Assembly (NCBI GenBank): GCA_027858355.1
Contig: JAQICW010000220.1
Coordinates: 1 to 5,116, forward strand
Source: Desulfobacula sp.
GTDB lineage: Bacteria; Desulfobacterota; Desulfobacteria; Desulfobacterales; Desulfobacteraceae
Direction of reading: 5' to 3'
Length of the DNA: 5,116 nt
Shown: piece after piece, positions 1-5,116 of the stretch
How positions within the stretch are numbered: the first letter of the stretch is position 1
How the letters are laid out: every line of letters starts with the position of its first letter
Program-made: the position numbers and the translations under genes
Notes under the pieces: model-generated
Told to the model about the DNA's origin: nothing
Seen by the model: the letters and a program-made list of their open reading frames with translations, nothing else
Databases searched by the model: none

Positions 1-516
1 GCGGGCTATGCTGATGGGTTTGAAGTTACAATGATGGCCCCCAATGATCGTTATGTTAATGATGCAAAAATTGCTGAAGCAACAGCTCAGATGCTTGCAA
101 AAATTGGCATTAAAGTTAACCTTAAAACAATGCCAAAAGCTCAATATTGGGATGAGTATGACAAAAGAGCTGCTGATATGATGATGATTGGCTGGCATTC
201 AGATACTGAGGATTCTGGTAATTTTTCTGAATTCTTAACAATGTGTACCAATGCTGATACTGGATATGGTCAATATAACAGTGGTGCATATTGCAATAAA
301 AAAATTGATGAACTTGTAATTAGTGCTCAGTCCGAAACTGATCTTACTAAAAGAGCTGCAATGCTTCAGGAAATTGAACAAATTCTTTATGATGAAGCCG
401 CCTTTGTACCATTCCATTGGCAAAATCATTCTTATGGGGCAAAGAAGAACTTTAAGATCGAACCTATTGTCAATGCACTGAATTTTCCTTATTTTGGTGA
501 CCTTGTAATAGAATAA
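1..516 (+). CDS. ABC transporter substrate-binding protein, peptide type (SBP_bac_5 family), C-terminal fragment
   Basis: The reading frame is open from the first base of the window, so this is the last 171 residues of a longer protein (family members are usually about 500-550 residues). The ATG at 31 is internal, because conserved family sequence (AGYADGFEVT) precedes it. Visible family features are the segment APNDRYVNDAKIAEA followed by AQMLAKIGIKVNLKTMPKAQYW, the GW-containing strand MMIGWHSDTEDSG, and the late VPFHWQN segment that packs near the ligand cleft in DppA/OppA-like proteins. The frame ends with TAA at 514-516. Family knowledge says it is a periplasmic receptor that hands its ligand to a DppB/DppC-type channel, and the four transporter genes directly downstream fit that. 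Two cysteines (fragment residues 82 and 98) flank a Gly/Tyr/Asn-rich loop and could form a periplasmic disulfide; this is inference. The signal peptide and most ligand-contacting residues are outside the window, so the ligand (di- or oligopeptide, or another) is undetermined. Confidence 0.93.
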   Translation, partial: AGYADGFEVTMMAPNDRYVNDAKIAEATAQMLAKIGIKVNLKTMPKAQYWDEYDKRAADMMMIGWHSDTEDSGNFSEFLTMCTNADTGYGQYNSGAYCNKKIDELVISAQSETDLTKRAAMLQEIEQILYDEAAFVPFHWQNHSYGAKKNFKIEPIVNALNFPYFGDLVIE

Positions 517-520
517 AAAG

Positions 521-540
521 AAGATAATAGTAATTATCTT
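521..540 (+). other. AT-rich intergenic hairpin just after the binding-protein stop codon
   Basis: AAGATAAT (521-528) is perfectly complementary to ATTATCTT (533-540) with a 4-base AGTA loop, starting 4 bases after the binding-protein stop. Only one of the eight pairs is G-C, so the stem is weak and no T-run follows it. It may help protect the 3' end of the upstream message or be chance in AT-rich DNA. The complementarity is certain; a function is not shown. Confidence 0.35.
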
Positions 541-547
541 ATACTAT

Positions 548-580
548 TAACCAGGGGTCAGGAAACTTGGCCCCTGGTTA
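548..580 (+). promoter_or_regulatory. Strong intergenic stem-loop between binding-protein and permease genes (mRNA stabiliser, processing site or leaky terminator)
   Basis: Positions 548-557 pair perfectly with 571-580 (TAACCAGGGG with CCCCTGGTTA, ten pairs). The stem continues inward through 558-562 with 566-570 (two G-U wobbles, three Watson-Crick pairs), leaving a 3-base AAA loop at 563-565. That is 15 continuous pairs. The downstream bases (TCAAAATTAA) have no T-run, so it lacks the hallmark of an efficient intrinsic terminator. It lies between a gene whose product is usually needed in excess (the periplasmic binding protein) and the membrane/ATPase genes. In comparable importer operons such a hairpin lowers downstream expression or protects the upstream mRNA from 3' exonucleases. 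The fold is read directly from the sequence; the role is inference from position. Confidence 0.7.
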
Positions 581-609
581 TCAAAATTAACACAATACAA
601 GATAAATTT

Positions 610-1593
610 ATGTTTGCATTCATTGTAAGAAGAACTATTCAGGCTGTCATGGTTATGCTGATTATCAGCTTGATTGGTTTTTCAATAAAAAGCAATATTG
701 GCGACCCGGTAAGAGACCTTGTAGGCGAAAGGGTTACACCGGCAGAAAGAGCAGTAATTGCTGATAAGCTGGGCCTGAATGATCCTTTTTTCACACAGTA
801 TACAAGATTTGTAAGAAATGTCCTTCATGGTGACCTTGGTACATCTTTAATTTATCGCAAACCGTGCCTTGAGGTTATTTTAAAGCATGCCCCTGCAACC
901 ATTGAACTTGTTTTAGGTGCAGCTTTAATAATTATTTTTATTTCTTTACCATTGGGCGTGTTTTCAGCCTTAAAACCCAAACATTTGTTTTCCAGATTTA
1001 TCATGGGTTTTTCTACATTAGGCGTTTCAATACCTGTGTTTTTAACGGCTATTATGTTTATTTACCTTTTCGCTGTAACCCTGGGCTGGCTGCCATCCTA
1101 TGGCAGAGGTGAAACCGTCGATCTTTTTAATAATGGTTACTGGAATTCAGGCTTTTTAACAATAGATGGATTAAAACACCTGGTTCTTCCATGTATATCC
1201 CTTGCATCTATTATGCTGCCTTTATATATTCGCCTTATCCGGTCTGAAATGATGGAGGTACTTGAAACAGAATATATTAAATATGCCTGGGCAAAAGGAC
1301 TTTCTCCTATGCGTATCTGGCTTGTCCATGCGTTTAAAAACACATTACTTCCTGTTGTTACGGTTTTTGGTTTACAAATTGGTATTATGTTTGCCTTTAC
1401 AATCCTTACTGAAACTGTTTTTCAATGGCAGGGCATGGGATTTATGTTTTTAGAAGCAATAGAACGAGCTGACATATCTCTCTTAATTGCATATCTGGTT
1501 GTTGTCGCAAGTGCATTTGTATTAGTAAATACCTTGGTTGATATCTTTTATGGATTTATTAATCCTACAATCAGAATAGCAGGAACAAAATGA
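610..1593 (+). CDS. dppB: Dipeptide/oligopeptide ABC transporter permease, DppB/OppB type
   Basis: This 327-residue inner-membrane permease is the usual size for DppB-like proteins. The N-terminus MFAFIVRRTIQAVMVMLIIS is the typical short basic lead-in plus first membrane helix, which supports the ATG at 610 even though no clear Shine-Dalgarno sequence precedes it. After a periplasmic region with the family sequence GDPVRDLVG (31-39) and LGLNDPFFTQYTRFVRNVLHGDLGTS (54-79), further hydrophobic stretches lie at about 99-121, 134-158, 189-210, 248-270 and 290-315. The EAA coupling loop, which docks onto an ATPase, is at about 220-251 (EYIKYAWAKGLSP, then HAFKNTLLPVVT). It would pair with the DppC-like protein to form the channel. 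It follows the binding-protein gene across a 93-bp hairpin-bearing spacer and overlaps the next gene by 4 bp. The symbol reflects family and gene order; an oligopeptide or other substrate remains possible. Confidence 0.95.
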   Translation: MFAFIVRRTIQAVMVMLIISLIGFSIKSNIGDPVRDLVGERVTPAERAVIADKLGLNDPFFTQYTRFVRNVLHGDLGTSLIYRKPCLEVILKHAPATIELVLGAALIIIFISLPLGVFSALKPKHLFSRFIMGFSTLGVSIPVFLTAIMFIYLFAVTLGWLPSYGRGETVDLFNNGYWNSGFLTIDGLKHLVLPCISLASIMLPLYIRLIRSEMMEVLETEYIKYAWAKGLSPMRIWLVHAFKNTLLPVVTVFGLQIGIMFAFTILTETVFQWQGMGFMFLEAIERADISLLIAYLVVVASAFVLVNTLVDIFYGFINPTIRIAGTK

Positions 1594-2510
1594 AAAGTTC
1601 ATTACAAAAATTTAAAGAGTCATATTTTCTATATAGTTTCAGGCAAGATAAAGTTGCCATGGCAAGTTTTATTGCAATTATAATATTTATAATCCTTGCA
1701 ATAACAGCACCATGGATTGCTCCGATGGATCCCTATGATGCCAACAATATAGATATTATGAACTCTGAGATTCCCCCAAGCTGGAATGAAGGAGGAGAAA
1801 AAAGTTTTCCATTAGGGACAGATAACATGGGAAGAGATATGCTTTCCACAATGTTATATGGCCTTAGAACATCTATAATGATTGGCATAGGAGCCGTGTC
1901 CCTTCAGGCACTCATCGGTATTTTTATGGGATTGTCAGCAGGATATCTTGGTGGAAAAACCGATGCAATACTTATGAGGATAGCTGACATTCAATTTTCA
2001 TTTCCTTATCTTATGCTTGCAATATTAGTTGGCGCTATATTTCAAATGGTATTTGGAATAGGCAGATATGAACAGCTTGCTATCCCTCTCTTAATACTGA
2101 TCATTGGTTTTGCTGAATGGCCAATGTATGCAAGAACAATTCGTGCTTCAGTAATGAGAGAAAAAAACAAAGAATATGTTGAAGCTGCAAAAGTTATCGG
2201 ATTATCAAAAGCTGTAATAATGGTTAGACATGTCTTGCCAAATTCTCTTACATCCTTGATGGTTATTTCAACAATACAGATTGCAAATGCAGTTATGAGT
2301 GAAGCTGCCCTATCTTTTCTGGGCTTAGGTATGCCTATTACAATGCCTTCTCTTGGTTCTCTTATCAGGTCTGGATTTGATTATATTTTTTCAGGATCAT
2401 GGTGGATTACTGTTTTCCCGGGTATTTTGCTTATTGTATTTGTCCTTGCCATTAACCTGCTTGGTGACTGGCTAAGAGATGTACTTAACCCGAAACTTTA
2501 TAAAGGATAG
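1590..2510 (+). CDS. dppC: Dipeptide/oligopeptide ABC transporter permease, DppC/OppC type
   Basis: This 306-residue inner-membrane permease is the partner of the upstream DppB-like protein. The cytoplasmic N-terminal tail (SYFLYSFRQDKVAMASF) leads into a first helix at about 23-44 ending in the family sequence APWIAPMDPYD. The hallmark FPLGTDNMGRDMLS lies at 73-86, just before the transport domain. Further hydrophobic segments are at about 95-118, 137-158, 165-183 and 272-293. The EAA loop is at about 195-225 (EYVEAAKVIGLSK, then RHVLPNSLTSLMV), and SEAALSFLGLG (237-247) is also typical. Its ATG overlaps the dppB stop in an ATGA junction, with AGGA at 1581-1584 five bases upstream as ribosome-binding site, so translation is probably coupled and the two subunits made in equal amounts. 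The sequence is intact, with nothing unusual seen. Confidence 0.95.
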   Translation: MKSSLQKFKESYFLYSFRQDKVAMASFIAIIIFIILAITAPWIAPMDPYDANNIDIMNSEIPPSWNEGGEKSFPLGTDNMGRDMLSTMLYGLRTSIMIGIGAVSLQALIGIFMGLSAGYLGGKTDAILMRIADIQFSFPYLMLAILVGAIFQMVFGIGRYEQLAIPLLILIIGFAEWPMYARTIRASVMREKNKEYVEAAKVIGLSKAVIMVRHVLPNSLTSLMVISTIQIANAVMSEAALSFLGLGMPITMPSLGSLIRSGFDYIFSGSWWITVFPGILLIVFVLAINLLGDWLRDVLNPKLYKG

Positions 2511-2522
2511 GATTGTTTAATA

Positions 2523-3485
2523 ATGTCCCACCTATTAGATATTCATGATCTTGAAGTTAAGTTTGCCCTAAGAACAGGTGATATTACTGCCATTGACGGT
2601 ATAGATTTAACTTTGGACAAAGGAGAAACACTCGGGTTGGTTGGAGAAAGCGGAGCCGGCAAATCTGTTACAGGATTCTCAATAATAAATCTTATCAGCA
2701 AGCCCGGATATATTTCAAAAGGTAAAATTATTTTTAACGGAGATGAAATAAGCTCATACTCTGACGAAAAAATGCGTGAAATCAGGGGAAACAAAATAAG
2801 CATGATATTTCAGGATCCCATGATGACATTGAATCCTGTTTTTACTATCGGGTTCCAGATGATTGAAACCTTACAGGCCCATCAAAAAATTTCAAAATCA
2901 GATGCCAGAGATACTGCATTGGAAAAATTAAAAAAAGTCCATATTCCATCGCCGGAGCAAAGGCTCTCGCAATATCCCCATGAGTTATCCGGCGGGATGC
3001 GCCAGAGAATAATTATTGCAATTTCTCTTTTGACAGATCCTGCCATTATTATTGCAGATGAACCTACCACTGCTCTGGATGTGACAATTCAGGCTGAAAT
3101 CATGGATTTGTTACAGGAATTGTGCGAATCAGATAACATGGCTTTGATATTAATTACCCATGATCTCGGGGTTGTGTCACAGGTCACAGAAAAAATTGCA
3201 GTTATGTATGCTGGTAAAATTATTGAATGCGGACCAACTGATCAGGTGGTGAAATATCCGGTTCACCCCTATACTGAAGGGTTGATAAAGTCAATACCAG
3301 GGACTGTGATAAAGCCGGGTTGCGATCTTGTGCAGATTCCGGGTATGATGCCGACATTAACAAATATACCGCCAGGATGTGCTTTTAATCCAAGATGCTA
3401 TTTAAAGGAAGCAATCTGTACGACTAAAACACCGAAACTCAAGGATTCCGGCAATGGAGTTTTGGCAGCCTGCCATATGAAATAA
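2523..3485 (+). CDS. dppD: Dipeptide/oligopeptide ABC transporter ATP-binding protein, DppD/OppD type
   Basis: This is a 320-residue cytoplasmic ATPase subunit. All nucleotide-binding motifs are intact: Walker A GESGAGKS (41-48), Q-loop Gln97 in IFQDPMMTLNP, signature LSGGMRQR (155-162), Walker B AIIIADEP (174-181), D-loop ALD (184-186) and H-loop His213 in ITHDLGVV. The C-terminal extension is the oligopeptide-transporter type (oligo_HPY): HPYTEGLIKSIPG at 248-260, then PGMMPTLTNIPPGCAFNPRC. Cysteines 286, 292, 299 and 317 match the four-cysteine pattern that binds an iron-sulfur cluster in some members of this family. The start lies 12 bp after dppC, with ATAGGAT (2507-2513) as the likely ribosome-binding site. 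LSGGMRQR rather than FSGGQRQR, and position before the second ATPase gene, identify it as the D subunit. It is expected to form a heterodimer with the downstream DppF-like protein. Confidence 0.95.
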   Translation: MSHLLDIHDLEVKFALRTGDITAIDGIDLTLDKGETLGLVGESGAGKSVTGFSIINLISKPGYISKGKIIFNGDEISSYSDEKMREIRGNKISMIFQDPMMTLNPVFTIGFQMIETLQAHQKISKSDARDTALEKLKKVHIPSPEQRLSQYPHELSGGMRQRIIIAISLLTDPAIIIADEPTTALDVTIQAEIMDLLQELCESDNMALILITHDLGVVSQVTEKIAVMYAGKIIECGPTDQVVKYPVHPYTEGLIKSIPGTVIKPGCDLVQIPGMMPTLTNIPPGCAFNPRCYLKEAICTTKTPKLKDSGNGVLAACHMK

Positions 3486-3509
3486 ACAGGGAATGAACAG
3501 CAGAAAATA

Positions 3510-4532
3510 ATGAATGAAGATAATATAATACTTTCAATTAAAAACCTGGTGAAGCATTTTGACATTTCAGGTGGTTTTTTGGATCAGATCAGGTTTAAAA
3601 AAGGCAAAATTTGTTTAGAGAAAACCACTGTTAAAGCTGTAAATGATGTTTCTCTTTTTGTTAAAAAAGGTGAAACCTTAAGTGTAGTCGGAGAGAGCGG
3701 GTGCGGGAAATCAACTCTGGCGCGAGTCATTTTGGGTCTTTATCCGCCTAACGCAGGAGAAATACATTATGGCGGCAAAAGAATTGATAACCTGAGCCAT
3801 GAACAAATGCTGCCCTTTAGAAAAAAAATGCAGATGATTTTTCAAGACCCCTATGCATCTTTAAATCCAAGAAAAACAGTGCAGCAGACCTTGGAAGAAC
3901 CTTTGAGATTCCATCATCCCGAATTGTCCGGAAATGAAATCAATGATAAAATTGATCAGGTCATGGAACAGGTGGGTGTTGACCAGGCCTGGATAAAACG
4001 GTACCCCCATGAATTTTCCGGAGGCCAGCGGCAGAGAATCAGTATTGCCAGGGGATTAATTCTTGATCCGGAATTTATTGTTGCAGATGAACCCGTATCA
4101 GCGTTAGATGTCTCCATCCAGGCACAGATCCTTAACCTTTTGATGAAGGCTGGCAGAGAAAGGGATTTGACCTATCTGTTTATCACCCATGATTTGTCCG
4201 TGGTACGTCATATCAGCACACGAGTCGCTGTGATGTATCTTGGAACTATATGTGAGCTGGCCAAAGCCGAGGACTTGTTTGCTTACCCGCGTCACCCGTA
4301 TACAAAAGCTCTTTTAAGCGCCATCCCTATTGTTGGTGAGAAACGGGCCAAACAGATTAAACTCAAGGGGGAGGTGCCAACGCCGGTTAACTTGCCGACA
4401 GGATGCGTTTTCCATGGCCGGTGTGTGTATGCAGATGATAGATGTATCGATCAGATTCCAGCATTATTAACAATGGATAACGGCACTTGTGTCGCCTGTC
4501 ATGCAGTGGAAGAAAATCGGGTAATATCTTGA
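3510..4532 (+). CDS. dppF: Dipeptide/oligopeptide ABC transporter ATP-binding protein, DppF/OppF type
   Basis: This is a 340-residue cytoplasmic ATPase, the second of the importer's heterodimer. Intact motifs are Walker A GESGCGKS (61-68), Q-loop Gln112 in IFQDPYASLNPR, signature FSGGQRQR (169-176), Walker B FIVADEP (189-195), D-loop ALD (198-200) and H-loop His227 in ITHDLSVV. An insert before Walker A (about 20-42, FLDQIRFKKGKICLEKTTVKAV) is the length usual for OppF/DppF proteins. The C-terminal oligo_HPY region (HPYTKALLSAIP at 262-273) ends with cysteines 299, 305, 312 and 330, plus an extra Cys327. The first four resemble the iron-sulfur ligand set also present in the DppD-like neighbour. 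The start is 24 bp after dppD. The nearest purine-rich stretch, AGGGA (3488-3492), is 17 bases away, so the ribosome-binding site is poor and coupling to upstream translation is likely. The 3' part looks more GC-rich than the surrounding DNA. Confidence 0.94.
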   Translation: MNEDNIILSIKNLVKHFDISGGFLDQIRFKKGKICLEKTTVKAVNDVSLFVKKGETLSVVGESGCGKSTLARVILGLYPPNAGEIHYGGKRIDNLSHEQMLPFRKKMQMIFQDPYASLNPRKTVQQTLEEPLRFHHPELSGNEINDKIDQVMEQVGVDQAWIKRYPHEFSGGQRQRISIARGLILDPEFIVADEPVSALDVSIQAQILNLLMKAGRERDLTYLFITHDLSVVRHISTRVAVMYLGTICELAKAEDLFAYPRHPYTKALLSAIPIVGEKRAKQIKLKGEVPTPVNLPTGCVFHGRCVYADDRCIDQIPALLTMDNGTCVACHAVEENRVIS

Positions 4533-4633
4533 TCAACAGCTTCTTTTAGCTGAATCGAGCACCCTATTTTCGAGTTTGTTTTATGTTTGATTTTTAAATG
4601 GTTTCATAAAAACAGTTAATAAATTATTTGTGT
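4533..4633. other. Convergent intergenic spacer without a convincing terminator
   Basis: This AT-rich spacer separates the end of dppF from the end of the - strand ATPase gene, so transcription from both sides converges here. Two weak inverted repeats are visible: CAGCT (4537-4541) with AGCTG (4548-4552), and TTTTATG (4579-4585) with CATAAAA (4605-4611) around a 19-base loop. Neither has a GC-rich stem followed by a T-run in either direction. A bidirectional terminator would be expected here but cannot be supported from the sequence. Confidence 0.5.
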
Positions 4634-5116
4634 TCAAAAAGTATGAACAGATTCCGGGTGAAATCCAAAAGTAATTATTTTACCAATATTAAGATCATGA
4701 TCCCTAAGAAAGCTCCGGGGCCAAATTGATTCAAACTGGAAATTTTGGGTTTGTAAATAAATATTTAAGAAAATTCCATTGCTGGTTATCTTTTTTATTT
4801 TTCCTTGAAAGCAATTCTCATACTTAACTGAGGAAAAGGCTTTTAAAGAAATGTCTTCAGGGCGAATACCCATATTTTTATCTGTTTTGCTGGGTTTATG
4901 TGCTGGTATTTTTTCAATATCATTTTTTATAATAATCATATTTCCGTTTTGCATAGAGATAGGATGAATATTTTTCATTCCGACAAAAGAAGCGGTAAAT
5001 TTAGAATTTGGCCTTTCAAAAATTGATACGATTTCACCTTGCTGCATAATGCTGCCGTTTTTTATAATCGCACCTCTGTTGGCAAGGTATAATACATCAG
5101 AAAAATTATGTGATAC
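4634..5116 (-). CDS. ABC transporter ATP-binding protein, C-terminal fragment (importer class with TOBE domain; molybdate/tungstate type possible)
   Basis: The frame is open on the - strand from the right edge to the TGA at 4636-4634, giving the last 160 residues of an ATPase usually about 340-360 long. The fragment begins VSHNFSDVLYLANRGAIIKN, which is the H-loop (His at fragment residue 3) and the two strands that follow it. Next come GSIMQQGEIVSIFERP and FTASFVGMKNI, the standard link to the C-terminal regulatory domain. MGIRPEDISL (about residues 82-91) marks a TOBE-type domain. The ATG at 5047 is internal, since conserved sequence continues upstream of it. The wording around FVGMKNI and IRPEDI resembles molybdate or tungstate importer ATPases (ModC/WtpC/TupC), but Walker A, Walker B and the signature are outside the window, so the substrate is an inference. 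The H-loop context is SHN rather than the usual THD. It is convergent with the peptide transporter operon and probably unrelated to it. Confidence 0.85.
   Translation of the reverse strand, partial: VSHNFSDVLYLANRGAIIKNGSIMQQGEIVSIFERPNSKFTASFVGMKNIHPISMQNGNMIIIKNDIEKIPAHKPSKTDKNMGIRPEDISLKAFSSVKYENCFQGKIKKITSNGIFLNIYLQTQNFQFESIWPRSFLRDHDLNIGKIITFGFHPESVHTF

Noticed and set aside
31..33. ATG at 31 as the real start of the first gene
   Set aside because: Conserved substrate-binding-protein sequence continues in frame to the left edge, and a 161-residue product would lack the signal peptide and most of the fold.
235..429. - strand open frame of 64 codons inside the binding-protein gene
   Set aside because: It is fully covered by the well-supported + strand coding sequence and shows no family features; it is a shadow frame.
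2543..2803. - strand open frame of 86 codons inside dppD
   Set aside because: It is antisense to the conserved Walker A region of dppD and its composition simply mirrors that gene.
4537..4552. CAGCT/AGCTG inverted repeat just after dppF as a terminator
   Set aside because: The stem is only five pairs, and no T-run follows in either direction.
4579..4611. TTTTATG/CATAAAA inverted repeat as a bidirectional terminator
   Set aside because: The stem is seven pairs with a single G-C pair and a 19-base loop, which is easily chance in AT-rich spacer DNA.
4634..5047. A stand-alone 137-residue TOBE-domain protein starting at the ATG at 5047
   Set aside because: The frame continues upstream into H-loop sequence typical of ABC ATPases, so this is the end of a larger gene.

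Overview
The window is most of a peptide-type (Dpp/Opp family) ABC importer operon on the + strand, followed by the 3' end of a convergent ABC-transporter ATPase gene. No mobile element, CRISPR array, tRNA or rRNA was seen. The base composition is AT-rich. The substrate-binding protein fragment, with its AGYADGFEVTMMAPNDRY-type segment, and both ATPases read like those of Gram-negative Proteobacteria or Desulfobacterota. A Desulfobacteraceae-like anaerobe is my guess from overall protein flavour and composition. No marker gene in the window supports it, so it is low confidence.

Layout. Bases 1-516 hold the C-terminal 171 residues of a periplasmic substrate-binding protein (SBP_bac_5 family); its start lies beyond the left edge. 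A 93-bp spacer (517-609) carries an AT-rich hairpin and then a much stronger 15-pair hairpin (548-580) with no T-run after it. Next come two permease genes (dppB-like 610-1593, dppC-like 1590-2510, overlapping by 4 bp) and two ATPase genes (dppD-like 2523-3485, dppF-like 3510-4532). The order A-B-C-D-F is the classic one for this family. A 101-bp spacer without a convincing terminator separates dppF from a convergent gene on the - strand (4634 to beyond the right edge). That gene is the H-loop plus TOBE-domain end of an importer ATPase resembling the molybdate/tungstate (ModC/WtpC/TupC) group.

How it works together. The binding protein would capture a peptide (or another ligand handled by this family, such as nickel chelates or glutathione) in the periplasm. 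It would deliver the ligand to the DppB-DppC channel, and ATP hydrolysis by the DppD-DppF heterodimer would drive import. The ligand cannot be decided from the half of the binding protein visible here. The - strand gene is convergent and probably belongs to an unrelated transporter.

This is an ordinary transporter region. I did not find a previously undescribed system. The points most worth a second look are the strong hairpin between the binding-protein and permease genes, the paired four-cysteine C-terminal motifs in the two ATPases, and the altered H-loop and very AT-rich composition of the - strand ATPase.
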